From assembly GCF_024385575.1 (NCBI RefSeq), contig NZ_JANFMV010000001.1, forward strand, positions 2,261,681-2,325,680: DNA of 64,000 nt. Reading direction: 5' to 3'. A program made the translations under genes and the position numbers. The notes below the pieces were generated by a model that was given only the letters and a program-made list of their open reading frames with translations, searched no databases and was not told the origin of the DNA. Position 1 is the first letter of the stretch, and each line of letters opens with the position of its first letter. Below, in pieces: positions 35,832-44,368 of the stretch. This stretch comes from Rhizobium sp. NRK18. GTDB lineage: Bacteria; Pseudomonadota; Alphaproteobacteria; Rhizobiales; Rhizobiaceae.

Positions 35832-37052
35832 CTATCGCAATTCCGGGGTATGGTCAAACAGGCGCTGGTGGGTCTTGATGGCGAAAGTATCGGTCATGCC
35901 GGCCAGATAGTCGCCGACATGGCGGGCCTTGGCGCCCTCGTTGAGGTTCGGCAGCTGGTCCACCCAGTAGTGCTTCTCCATTAGGCCGGGATCGTTCATA
36001 TAGGCGCGGAACAGGTCCTTAACGATCTGCGCGGCACCGGCGCGGATGCGCATGATCTCCGGGTGGCGATAGATGCGCGTGAACAGCATGCCCTTGATCT
36101 CGCGATCGGTCTTCGCCATCGCTTCCGAGAACGTCGCCGTCACCCGCGGCGCAAGCCGAATGTCCTGCGCCCTCTCCGGCTTTACCTCTGTCAGTCGGGC
36201 CTGGGCGACGCCGATGACGTCCTCGATCATGCGGGTGATCTGCCGGCGCATGATCTCGTGGGTGAAGCGGCTGGCTTCCAGCGACGGATAGCGGTCGCGC
36301 ACCTCCTTCATGAGACCGGCCAGAAACGGGATCTCCTCCAGCATGTCGAAGGTCAGGTAGCCTGACCGGAGGCCATCATCGATGTCATGGGTGTTGTAAG
36401 CGATATCGTCCGAAATCGCCGCGACCTGGGCCTCAAGGCTGGCAAAGGTCGAAAGCTCCAGATCGTGCAACTCGCAGTAATCGAGGATCGGCTTCGGCAC
36501 CGGATGGCCGTTCAGGCCTGTTCCGTCCGCGGCCATCAGCGGGCCGTTGTGCTTGACCAGCCCTTCCAGTGTCTCCCAGGTGAGATTGAGACCATCGAAC
36601 TCGGCGTAGCGGCGCTCCAGCTTGGTGACGATTCTGAGCGACTGGGCGTTGTGGTCGAAGCCGCCATAGGGCGCCAGCTCCTCGTGCAGCGCGTCCTCGC
36701 CGGTATGCCCGAACGGCGTATGGCCGAAATCGTGGACCAGGGCCACACCTTCGGCGAGATCCTCGTCGAGACGCAGGGCGCGAGCGAGCGCGCGGGCGAT
36801 CTGCGCCACCTCGATCGTGTGCGTCAGGCGGGTGCGGTAATGATCGCCGTCATTGGCGATGAAGACCTGGGTCTTGTGCTTCAGCCGCCGGAAAGCGGTC
36901 GTGTGGACGATGCGGTCACGGTCGCGCTGGAAGTCGGAGCGCGTCGGGCTGGCGTTCTCATTATAAAGCCGGCCGCGCGTCGTCCACGGGTCGGCGGCAT
37001 AGATCGCCCGCTCGCCCGCTCCAAATCCCAATGCATGCCTGTCGAATGTCAT
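35832..37052 (-). CDS. Deoxyguanosinetriphosphate triphosphohydrolase-like protein (HD domain)
   Basis: HD-superfamily phosphohydrolase of 406 residues that cleaves triphosphate from dNTPs. The metal-binding residues appear in [26 protein letters not shown] and [14 protein letters not shown]. The N-terminal [21 protein letters not shown] is characteristic of the alphaproteobacterial type 2 dGTPase-like group. The ATG at 37052 has GGAG upstream; the frame is open to 37298 but that extension overlaps the divergent erpA leader. It precedes argS on the same strand. Confidence 0.93.
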   Translation of the reverse strand: MTFDRHALGFGAGERAIYAADPWTTRGRLYNENASPTRSDFQRDRDRIVHTTAFRRLKHKTQVFIANDGDHYRTRLTHTIEVAQIARALARALRLDEDLAEGVALVHDFGHTPFGHTGEDALHEELAPYGGFDHNAQSLRIVTKLERRYAEFDGLNLTWETLEGLVKHNGPLMAADGTGLNGHPVPKPILDYCELHDLELSTFASLEAQVAAISDDIAYNTHDIDDGLRSGYLTFDMLEEIPFLAGLMKEVRDRYPSLEASRFTHEIMRRQITRMIEDVIGVAQARLTEVKPERAQDIRLAPRVTATFSEAMAKTDREIKGMLFTRIYRHPEIMRIRAGAAQIVKDLFRAYMNDPGLMEKHYWVDQLPNLNEGAKARHVGDYLAGMTDTFAIKTHQRLFDHTPELR

Positions 37053-37213
37053 TCCTGCTCCTGCCGCCTCTTCAACCATTGACGCCGCCTGCCTGTCTTC
37101 ATACCTATAGCCCTGCAGGGCATGCAACAGTGAGCGGTCTAAGACGGCTATCTGACGCGGGCCTGACATGAAGACTTTTACTCTCCGGACCTTGACCCCG
37201 GCAGGAGGACAGC

Positions 37214-37546
37214 ATGAGCGAACCCCAGGTAACCATTTCCGATTCCGCCGCGAAACGCATCGCGACCATTCTCGGCTCCGATCCCGGCAAGACGGCACTG
37301 CGCGTCTCCGTCGAAGGCGGCGGCTGTTCCGGTTTTTCCTACAAGTTCGATCTGGTCAACGACCAGACGGAAGACGACCTCGTCATCGAGAAGAACGACG
37401 CCAAGGTGCTGATCGACAGCATGTCGCTGATTTACATGGCCGGCTCCGAGATCGACTTCGTCGACAACCTGCTCGGCCAGTCCTTCCAGATCGCCAACCC
37501 GAATGCGGTGGCCAGCTGCGGCTGCGGCACCAGCTTCGCGATCTGA
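37214..37546 (+). CDS. erpA: A-type iron-sulfur cluster insertion protein (ErpA-like)
   Basis: Carrier that delivers Fe-S clusters to apoproteins, 110 residues. The three cluster cysteines of the A-type (IscA/ErpA/SufA) family are present: [11 protein letters not shown] and [10 protein letters not shown]. The ATG follows GGAGGACAGC. It is divergent from the dGTPase-like gene and 65 bases upstream of xth. Among A-type paralogues, ErpA is the most likely label in alphaproteobacteria for this genomic position, but family membership is more certain than the symbol. Confidence 0.9.
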   Translation: MSEPQVTISDSAAKRIATILGSDPGKTALRVSVEGGGCSGFSYKFDLVNDQTEDDLVIEKNDAKVLIDSMSLIYMAGSEIDFVDNLLGQSFQIANPNAVASCGCGTSFAI

Positions 37547-37569
37547 CGGCTGTCTTTACAGCTCGTTCA

Positions 37570-37611
37570 AAGCCGGGTACCCCGTTTCCAACGCAGACGG
37601 GAGCCCGGCTT
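37570..37611 (+). promoter_or_regulatory. Hairpin that covers the ribosome-binding site of xth
   Basis: AAGCCGGG (37570-37577) pairs with CCCGGCTT (37604-37611) and, inside it, CCCGT (37581-37585) pairs with ACGGG (37597-37601). The xth Shine-Dalgarno sequence GGGAG (37599-37603) is in the 3' arm and the stem ends one base before the ATG. It may act as the erpA terminator or as a translational gate on xth. Confidence 0.5.
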
Positions 37612-38397
37612 ATGAAAATCGCCACCTGGAACATCAACGGCATCAAGGCGCGGATCGACAATCTGCTGACCTGGCTGAAAGACGCCGCGCCCGACATCGT
37701 CTGCCTGCAGGAAATCAAGTCGGTCGACGAGGGTTTTCCGCGGATGGAAATCGAGGCGCTCGGCTATCACGTCGAAACCCACGGCCAGAAGGGCTTCAAC
37801 GGCGTGGCCATCCTGTCGAAGATGAAGCCAGACGAGGTCAATCGCGGCCTGCCGGGCGACGACAGCGACGAGCAGGCCCGTTTCATGGAGGCGGTCTTCT
37901 CGTTTGAGGGTGGCGCCTTCCGTGTGTGCTCGATCTACCTGCCGAACGGCAATCCGGCCGACGACCCGGTGAAATACCCCTACAAGCTCGCCTGGATGGA
38001 ACGGCTGAGAGCCTTTGCCGAAGACCGGCTGGCGCTCGAGGAGCCGCTGATTCTCGCCGGCGACTACAATGTCATTCCGGAACCGCACGATTGCTACGAC
38101 GTGAAGGCCTGGGAAAGCGATGCGCTTTTCCTGCCGCAGACGCGCCAAGCGTTTCGCCGGCTGGAGCATCTCGGGCTGACGGATGCGCTGCGCGCCACGA
38201 CGGACGGCGTTCCGGCCTATACGTTCTGGGATTACCAGGCAGGCGCATGGCAGAAGAACAACGGCATCCGCATCGACCATCTTCTCCTGTCTGCGGAAGC
38301 GACCGACCGGCTGCAGGCCGTCGAAGTCGACAGCCAGGTCCGGGCCTGGGAAAAGCCGTCCGACCATGTGCCGGTCATCGGTCGTTTCGATTTCTGA
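37612..38397 (+). CDS. xth: Exodeoxyribonuclease III (AP endonuclease)
   Basis: Mg-dependent AP endonuclease and 3' exonuclease of base-excision repair, 261 residues. Clear motifs are TWNINGIKAR, LQEIKSVDEGFP, the catalytic GDYNVIPEPHDCYD and SDHVPVIGRF at the C-terminus. The start at ATG 37612 gives the standard N-terminus MKIATWN. It converges on exoR, with a hairpin between. Confidence 0.96.
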   Translation: MKIATWNINGIKARIDNLLTWLKDAAPDIVCLQEIKSVDEGFPRMEIEALGYHVETHGQKGFNGVAILSKMKPDEVNRGLPGDDSDEQARFMEAVFSFEGGAFRVCSIYLPNGNPADDPVKYPYKLAWMERLRAFAEDRLALEEPLILAGDYNVIPEPHDCYDVKAWESDALFLPQTRQAFRRLEHLGLTDALRATTDGVPAYTFWDYQAGAWQKNNGIRIDHLLLSAEATDRLQAVEVDSQVRAWEKPSDHVPVIGRFDF

Positions 38398-38403
38398 AGG
38401 ATT

Positions 38404-38426
38404 GCCCGGCGACAACAACGCCGGGC
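38404..38426. terminator. Hairpin between convergent xth and exoR
   Basis: GCCCGGCG/CGCCGGGC with loop ACAACAA. There is no clear T tract on either strand, so efficiency is uncertain. Confidence 0.45.
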
Positions 38427-38438
38427 CGTCGTCGACGG

Positions 38439-39236
38439 CTACTGAGTCGCGCCCGACTTTTCGAACTTCTGGGCCAGCGCCACCGCATTGCGGCGATCGT
38501 CCTCGCTCACGACCGAGAAGGCCTGCTCCTGCATCTCCTGGACCCAGCCATGATCCTGCGGGGCGCTGAGATCGAGCGCGGCCGTCATGTAGGCCAGTCC
38601 GAGAACGCTCTGGCCTTCCTCGAAGATCAGGTTGCCGAACACCGCCATGGCGCCGGGATGGCCCTTCTTGCGGGCCTGGTTCAGCCACTTCTTGGCGAGC
38701 TTGACGTTCACCTTGCCGCCCTCGCCGGCGAGAATCATGCGAGCGAGCTGGAACTGCGCTTCAGCCACGCCGAAGGTTGCCGCGGCCTGATAGAGCTGGC
38801 GCGCCATCGGCAGGTTGACCGTGACCGGGCTGTTGGGAATGCCGTTGTGATAGTAGTTGGCGAGCGACATCAGCGCCGAGACGAAGAAGCCTGTGTCTTC
38901 CGAGCCCGGCTCGACGTCTTCCGAGGCGATCTCGGAATAGATCTTGAAGGCCTCGTAATCGTCTTCCGCGACGCCGTCGCCATAGGCATACATGCTGGCC
39001 AGTGCCCAGCGCGACCCGGTGTGGCCCTTCTCGGCGGCGTAGCGATAGGCCTCGACGGCCTCGTCCTTGTGACCGCTCTGATAGGCCTTGAAGCCGAGCT
39101 TGAACACGTCGAAAGGCTTCGAGGCGCTGTCGGCCTCGGGAATGTCGAAGGCCAACGCGCTGCCTCCGGCGGCGCAAAACGCCAGCGGCAGGGAGACCAG
39201 CAGGACCTTCAGGGATTTCAACTCAAGCGTTACCAT
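38439..39236 (-). CDS. exoR: ExoR, periplasmic Sel1-repeat regulator of exopolysaccharide and motility
   Basis: Sel1/TPR protein of about 265 residues with a Sec signal (KSLKVLLVSLPLAFCAAGGSALA) ending before FDIPEA. Repeats such as AVEAYRYAAEKGHTGSRWALASMYAYGDG and LARMILAGEGG (short excerpts) are Sel1 units. In Sinorhizobium meliloti ExoR binds the sensor ExoS in the periplasm and represses the ExoS-ChvI system, affecting succinoglycan, flagella and symbiosis. The length, signal peptide and repeat layout match it. The ATG at 39236 leaves a 6-residue lead before the KSLKVLL core; the frame also opens at a TTG three codons upstream. It converges with xth. Confidence 0.85.
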   Translation of the reverse strand: MVTLELKSLKVLLVSLPLAFCAAGGSALAFDIPEADSASKPFDVFKLGFKAYQSGHKDEAVEAYRYAAEKGHTGSRWALASMYAYGDGVAEDDYEAFKIYSEIASEDVEPGSEDTGFFVSALMSLANYYHNGIPNSPVTVNLPMARQLYQAAATFGVAEAQFQLARMILAGEGGKVNVKLAKKWLNQARKKGHPGAMAVFGNLIFEEGQSVLGLAYMTAALDLSAPQDHGWVQEMQEQAFSVVSEDDRRNAVALAQKFEKSGATQ

Positions 39237-39696
39237 TAACAACAAGCCGTTTCTTCTGCTGCTCCGGACGGGGGAGCAATCCTACAGCGCTAATGTTCAT
39301 GTCCGTTCCCTCGCTTCTCCGGCGATGGGGATGACACTCGGCCCTGCTGCGAAAAATGCTGGGTTCATCTGCGGACCCGTCACGGCGACCGGCCAAGGCC
39401 CGTCGCGACAGAGTCGCTGCGGAGCAAAGTTCTTTTGCCTCCGCCAGCTCCGCAGTTTTCTGCGAAGCACAAACCTCCACCGGCTGCAAACAAGCCTTCC
39501 GGTATCCGGTTTTCAATTGCCACCACCCATTTTTTACGCTGCGCTTTCTTGCCGCGCTGTGTCTGACGTCACATTTGCTCTTCGTTTGTGGCGGGAAATA
39601 GACATTCCCCCTCGCCACGCATCATAGAACAACTGTCATAAAAATGTGTTGCGATTTCGTCACAATGCGTTTGCGTTGCAACACAATCCGCAGGCA
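39237..39696. other. Intergenic region upstream of exoR
   Basis: About 460 bases without a credible gene. It is expected to hold the exoR promoter and regulatory sites on the minus strand, but I cannot pick one with confidence. A GTGTTGC/GCAACAC inverted repeat (near 39646 and 39677) precedes the FadL-gene terminator. AT content rises over 39630-39700. Confidence 0.5.
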
Positions 39697-39727
39697 ACAA
39701 AAAACCCGGCCGAGTGGCCGGGTTTTT
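39697..39727 (-). terminator. Intrinsic terminator of the FadL-type porin gene
   Basis: On the minus strand a 12-bp stem (AAAAACCCGGCC/GGCCGGGTTTTT) with loop ACTC runs into TTGTTG. It lies about 20 bases after the gene. Confidence 0.85.
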
Positions 39728-39747
39728 CGGAAATGTGGAAAGCAGGA

Positions 39748-40956
39748 TCAGAACTTGACCTTGATGGAGGTCGAGAGGGCGAGCACCAGATCGTTGCCGA
39801 AGTCGTAGGAGGCATCCTCGCCATAGGTTTTGCCATTCTTGGTGACTTCGCCAACGCTACCGCTGGTCAGGATGCCGATCGCACCGCCAAGACGCCATTC
39901 AACATTCTCAGTCGGGGTCCAGGCCGTTCCGACGGACATATACCAGGAGTCAGTCTGCGAGCTCAGGCCCGTGGTCGTACCGCGATCCCAGGTCAGGCTG
40001 ACGGCACCGCTCCACTGATCGTTAAACTTGTGACCGATACCGCCGGTAATGGTCCAACCGTCGCGGTAGAGGAGATCGAGGGAAGTAGCTTCGACGCCGT
40101 TGGCATTGAGATAGAAAGGAATGCTTTGAAGCTGACTCCAATCGGTCCATTTTACAGATCCAAACGCCAACCAGTCGGGAGCAATACCGCTCTGAACCTT
40201 AAGCTCCACGGAGTCGGGCATACGTGCGGTTCCATGTACATCCCAGACATTACCGCCCAAGGCAGTGTAGAGGCTGTTGACTGAAGACATGTCGAGAGTA
40301 CCGGAAATCGTTCCGAGATCGACAGCGCTGTTGTAAACTAGGCTGGCTCGCATCGCATACTCGGGAATCTCGTAGGCCACACCTGCGCGCCAGCCCCAAC
40401 CGTCGCCCTTCAGATCGAGACGCCCAATACTGGTGGGATCGGCTGCATAAACCATGGCCTCCTTGAAGCCACCCACCTCCTGATAGAAGCCACCACCGAT
40501 CAGTCGCAACTGCCCCGGGCCCATGTCAAATTTAACCGAGCATGTTCCCGCATAGTTGTGACTATAAATCTTGATCTCAGTGATATCGTTCGCGCCAGCC
40601 CATGCGGTGCCCGGATTCGAGTGCACGCCCCATGGCTCGGAGTAGTCGAGCAAGCAGTCGACATTCTTGCCCATGCCGAACTTCAAGCCGGCATAATAGT
40701 TGGTGTAATCCTCGGCACCGTCCGCAGTTGAGGTACCCGTGGACGTCCCGTTTGTGTTGTCCGTATCCTGGACATTCTTGAACTTCCGGTCCGGATGCAC
40801 ATAGGTCACCTGACCGCCGAAGGTGACGACCGATGGGTCGAACAGCTGGTCGATATTGTAGCCGGCCTCCTCAAGCCCTCCCGCATGTGCTGCCGTGAAG
40901 GCGCTCGTCGCCAGAAGTACAGCCAGAGCGCCCCTGATCATGGATTTCGATGTCAT
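39748..40956 (-). CDS. OmpP1/FadL family outer-membrane transporter
   Basis: Outer-membrane beta-barrel of 402 residues likely used for uptake of fatty acids or other hydrophobic compounds. It has a Sec signal (ALAVLLATSAFTAAHA) ahead of GGLEEAGYNIDQLF. The rest is rich in aromatic, amphipathic strands and ends in KVKF, the C-terminal aromatic residue typical of barrels. A Thr/Ser/Asn-rich loop near residues 62-80 is probably surface exposed. Its specificity cannot be told from sequence. It is monocistronic, with its own terminator and a long upstream region full of inverted repeats. Confidence 0.88.
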   Translation of the reverse strand: MTSKSMIRGALAVLLATSAFTAAHAGGLEEAGYNIDQLFDPSVVTFGGQVTYVHPDRKFKNVQDTDNTNGTSTGTSTADGAEDYTNYYAGLKFGMGKNVDCLLDYSEPWGVHSNPGTAWAGANDITEIKIYSHNYAGTCSVKFDMGPGQLRLIGGGFYQEVGGFKEAMVYAADPTSIGRLDLKGDGWGWRAGVAYEIPEYAMRASLVYNSAVDLGTISGTLDMSSVNSLYTALGGNVWDVHGTARMPDSVELKVQSGIAPDWLAFGSVKWTDWSQLQSIPFYLNANGVEATSLDLLYRDGWTITGGIGHKFNDQWSGAVSLTWDRGTTTGLSSQTDSWYMSVGTAWTPTENVEWRLGGAIGILTSGSVGEVTKNGKTYGEDASYDFGNDLVLALSTSIKVKF

Positions 40957-41055
40957 AATGTCCTCTCTCCCGCATTACTGAGCGGATCATTGCCATGATC
41001 GCGAGAGGAGACAACGCTGAACTCTTGCCGCTAAAATTCGTATCGCGATCAAAAC

Positions 41056-41065
41056 CTTACGTAAG
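41056..41065. promoter_or_regulatory. Palindrome upstream of the FadL-type gene (CTTACGTAAG)
   Basis: A perfect 10-bp palindrome about 100 bases before the start codon on the minus strand, sharing TTACG/CGTAA halves with the element at 41204-41217. Confidence 0.4.
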
Positions 41066-41097
41066 ATTCTGATCGAAAGTGGTTAATAAATTCCGTG

Positions 41098-41114
41098 GTG
41101 GAAATTCATTCCAC
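41098..41114. promoter_or_regulatory. Inverted repeat GTGGAA-N5-TTCCAC
   Basis: A six-base perfect inverted repeat with a 5-base spacer in the same intergenic region; a possible operator with no family assignment. Confidence 0.35.
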
Positions 41115-41171
41115 GCGAAGACAGCAACACGTTCACTGCTTGGAATTTTATTTTCTAAACAAAGCCGCTTG

Positions 41172-41184
41172 TGTCAAATTGACA
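41172..41184. promoter_or_regulatory. Palindrome TGTCAAATTGACA
   Basis: A 13-base palindrome with a central A. It may be an operator or part of a promoter (its TTGACA overlaps a -35-like sequence on the plus strand). Confidence 0.35.
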
Positions 41185-41203
41185 ACAATCAGATTTCTTT
41201 CCT

Positions 41204-41217
41204 TTACGTGCACGTAA
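41204..41217. promoter_or_regulatory. Candidate LiuR-like operator TTACGTGCACGTAA
   Basis: A perfect 14-bp palindrome about 250 bases upstream of the FadL-type gene. The half-site matches the TTTACGT...ACGTAAA pattern reported for MerR-family LiuR regulators of branched-chain amino-acid and fatty-acid catabolism. Assignment is by motif resemblance only. Confidence 0.4.
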
Positions 41218-41264
41218 GACATCGTTTTGGCAGCTGATTCTGCCCTAACCCATTCGTGCACATA

Positions 41265-41295
41265 CGAAAACACCCGGCCAAGTTGACCGGGTGTT
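41265..41295 (-). terminator. Intrinsic terminator of valS
   Basis: On the minus strand AACACCCGG/CCGGGTGTT with a 9-nt loop is followed by TTCGT. It lies 26 bases after the valS stop. Confidence 0.75.
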
Positions 41296-41320
41296 CAGAG
41301 TTGCAGAACTGATTGTGCGA

Positions 41321-44248
41321 TCAGACCGATTCGTTGACCCGGCTCAGCGCGATCTCCAGGCCCTTGAGCTGGGTTTCGAGCTCTTCGAAACGCTCGCGCT
41401 CGGCCTCGACCACTTCGGGCTTGGCGTTGGCGACGAACTTCTCGTTGCCGAGCTTGGCGGCGATGCGGGCCTTGTCCTGTTCCGCCTTGCCGATCGCCTT
41501 TTCGAGCCGGGCACGTTCGGCGCCGAGATCGATCAGGTTGCCGAGCGGCAGGCAGGCCGTGGCTTCGCCAACGACGATCTGCGCCGCCCCCTTGGGTGCG
41601 GCATCGGCAAACGTCACCGTTTCGACGCGCGCCAGACGCTGGATCGCCGGCGTATGCCGCCCGACGCGTTCGCGCGTGACCGCATTTGCCCCGACAATGA
41701 CCAGTGGTGCGGTTGCAGCCGGCGCAACGTTCATTTCCGAACGCACCGAACGGATGCCCGAGACGAGGTCGATCAGCCAGTTGATCTCATCTGCGGCGTT
41801 ATCGTCGAAATAGAACGGTACAAGCCAGTCGGCATGGCAGAGCAGGCTGTCGCGCTGACTGCCCTCGCCCACCGTATGCGCCCACAGCTCCTCCGTGATG
41901 AAGGGCATGAACGGATGCAGCAACTTGTAGGTCTCGTCCAGCACGTATGCGGCGCAGGCCTGCGCTTCCTTCTTGGCGGCCTCGTCCTCGCCGTTGAAGA
42001 CCGGCTTCAGCAGCTCGAGATACCAGTCGCAGAACTGATTCCAGACGAAACGGTATAGGCTCGCGGCCGCATCGTTGAAGCGGTAGGCCTCGATGCTTTC
42101 GGTCACTTCCTTCGCAGTCCGGCCGAGTTCGGTCAGGATCCAGCGGTTGATCGTCTGCGTGGCGTCTTCCGGAATGAAGTCCGGATCGCGCTTGACGCCG
42201 TTCATCTCGGCAAAGCGGGTCGCATTCCAGAGCTTGGTGCCGAAATTGCGATAGCCGGCGACCCGGGCGGTGTCGAGCTTCACGTCGCGACCCTGAGCGG
42301 CCATGATCGCCAGCGTGAAACGCAGGGCGTCGGCGCCGTATTCGTCGATCAACTCCAGCGGATCGATGACGTTGCCCTTCGACTTCGACATCTTCTGACC
42401 GTTCTTGTCGCGCACCAGGGCGTGGACGTAAACGGTGTGGAACGGCTCGACCGGATTGCCGTCCTCATCCTTCATGAAATGCAGGCCCATCATCATCATG
42501 CGGGCGACCCAGAAGAAGATGATGTCGAAACCGGTGACCAGGACGTCGGTCTGATAATACTTGTTCAGCTCCGGTGTCTCGTCCGGCCAGCCGAGCGTCG
42601 AGAAGGGCCACAGCGCCGACGAGAACCAGGTGTCGAGCACGTCCTCGTCGCGGGTGAGGATCTCGCCCGGCGCGAAGTTCTCGAGCTTCTCCTCGACCCA
42701 GGCCTTCCACGGGCCTTCATGAGCGATGTAATGCTGGATGGCGGCGTCGAGCGCCTCTTCCTCGGTCTTCTCGACGAAGACCTGACCATCCGGGCCGTAC
42801 CAGGCCGGGATCTGGTGTCCCCACCAGAGCTGGCGCGAGATGCACCAGGGCTCGATGTTCTCCATCCATTCGAAATAGGTCTTTTCCCAGTTCTTCGGAA
42901 CGAAGTTCGTCCGGCCTTCGCGGACGGAGTCGATCGCCGGCTTGGCCAGCGTCTTGGCGTCGGCAAACCACTGGTCGGTCAGCATCGGCTCGATGACGAC
43001 GCCGGAGCGGTCGCCGAAGGGCTGCATGATCTTCTTGTTCTCGACATAGGGGATGTCGTTGCCTTCGGCGTCCTTGACGGTGACGGCGAGGCCCTCGGCA
43101 TTGATCTGGGCGACGATCCGCTTGCGCGCCTCGTAACGGTCGAGGCCGCGATAATCGTCCGGCACCAGGTTGATGGCGTCGACATCCGCTTCACCGGGCA
43201 GCTTGCCGGACTTTGCGATCGCCAGGGCCTGCGCGGCACAAACGGCGTAGGGCTCGCCGTCCTCGCGCATGGCCGCCTTCGTATCCATCAGGCGATAGAG
43301 CGGAATGTGGTTGCGGCGGGCGACCTGATAGTCGTTGAAGTCGTGCGCGCCGGTGATCTTGACCGCACCGGAGCCGAAATCCTTGTCCGGATACTCGTCG
43401 GTAATGATCGGGATCAGGCGGCGGTGTTCCTTCGGGCCGACCGGAATTTCGCAGAGCTTGCCGACGATCGGTGCGTAGCGTTCGTCGGAGGGGTGAACCG
43501 CAACCGCGCCGTCGCCGAGCATCGTTTCGGGCCGGGTCGTGGCGATCGAGATGTAGTCGCGCTCTTCCTGCAGCACGACATTGCCGTCGGCGTCCTTCTC
43601 GACATAGGTGTAGGTCTCGCCGCCGGCCAGCGGGTACTTGAAGTGCCACATGTGGCCGTCGGTCTCGCGGTTCTCCACCTCGAGGTCGGAAATCGCCGTC
43701 TCGAAATTCGGGTCCCAGTTGACCAGCCGCTTGCCGCGATAGATCAGGCCTTCCTTGTAGAGCGAGACGAAGACTTCCAGAACGGCTTTCGACAGGCCCT
43801 CGTCCATGGTGAAGCGTTCGCGCGACCAGTCGCAGGAAGCGCCAAGGCGCTTGAGCTGGTTGAAGATCAGCCCGCCGGACTGGTCCTTCCATTCCCAGAC
43901 CTTGTCGATGAAGGCGTCGCGGCCCATGGCGCGACGGCCTGGCAGCTGGCGCTCCATCAGCTGGCGCTCGACGACCATCTGCGTGGCAATGCCGGCATGG
44001 TCCATGCCCGGCTGCCACAGCACGTCCTTGCCGCGCATGCGCTCGAAGCGGATCATGATGTCCTGCAGCGTGTTGTTGAGCGCATGGCCCATGTGCAGCG
44101 AACCCGTGACGTTCGGCGGCGGAATGACGATGCAGAAGCTTTCGGCGCCCGGCTTGGCGTTGGCGCCCGCCTTGAAGGCGTCCGCCTCTTCCCATGCCTT
44201 AGCGATTTTCGGTTCGACGGCTGCGGAATCGTAGGTTTTTTCAAGCAT
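41321..44248 (-). CDS. valS: Valyl-tRNA synthetase
   Basis: Class I synthetase, 975 residues. It shows the HIGH-type motif GSLHMGHALNNT, the editing domain in the middle with the TTRPETMLGD motif, the KMSKS motif QKMSKSKGNVIDP, the anticodon-binding domain and a C-terminal coiled coil (LIDLGAERARLEKAIGKAEQDKARI...). It begins at the ATG of MLEKTYDS. PopZ is encoded just upstream on the same strand. Confidence 0.97.
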   Translation of the reverse strand: MLEKTYDSAAVEPKIAKAWEEADAFKAGANAKPGAESFCIVIPPPNVTGSLHMGHALNNTLQDIMIRFERMRGKDVLWQPGMDHAGIATQMVVERQLMERQLPGRRAMGRDAFIDKVWEWKDQSGGLIFNQLKRLGASCDWSRERFTMDEGLSKAVLEVFVSLYKEGLIYRGKRLVNWDPNFETAISDLEVENRETDGHMWHFKYPLAGGETYTYVEKDADGNVVLQEERDYISIATTRPETMLGDGAVAVHPSDERYAPIVGKLCEIPVGPKEHRRLIPIITDEYPDKDFGSGAVKITGAHDFNDYQVARRNHIPLYRLMDTKAAMREDGEPYAVCAAQALAIAKSGKLPGEADVDAINLVPDDYRGLDRYEARKRIVAQINAEGLAVTVKDAEGNDIPYVENKKIMQPFGDRSGVVIEPMLTDQWFADAKTLAKPAIDSVREGRTNFVPKNWEKTYFEWMENIEPWCISRQLWWGHQIPAWYGPDGQVFVEKTEEEALDAAIQHYIAHEGPWKAWVEEKLENFAPGEILTRDEDVLDTWFSSALWPFSTLGWPDETPELNKYYQTDVLVTGFDIIFFWVARMMMMGLHFMKDEDGNPVEPFHTVYVHALVRDKNGQKMSKSKGNVIDPLELIDEYGADALRFTLAIMAAQGRDVKLDTARVAGYRNFGTKLWNATRFAEMNGVKRDPDFIPEDATQTINRWILTELGRTAKEVTESIEAYRFNDAAASLYRFVWNQFCDWYLELLKPVFNGEDEAAKKEAQACAAYVLDETYKLLHPFMPFITEELWAHTVGEGSQRDSLLCHADWLVPFYFDDNAADEINWLIDLVSGIRSVRSEMNVAPAATAPLVIVGANAVTRERVGRHTPAIQRLARVETVTFADAAPKGAAQIVVGEATACLPLGNLIDLGAERARLEKAIGKAEQDKARIAAKLGNEKFVANAKPEVVEAERERFEELETQLKGLEIALSRVNESV

Positions 44249-44314
44249 TTTCTGATCGCTTCCGGAATTTCTAGGGTTCGAGGTTGTAAACCGGATGGTC
44301 TGAATGAAGTCAAC

Positions 44315-44342
44315 AAAAAAGCCGCCGGAAATGCGGCGGCTT
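44315..44342 (-). terminator. Intrinsic terminator of popZ
   Basis: On the minus strand AAGCCGCC/GGCGGCTT with an 8-nt loop is followed by TTTTTT. Confidence 0.8.
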
Positions 44343-44368
44343 CATGAGGTGTGACGAAGGACCGCCGA

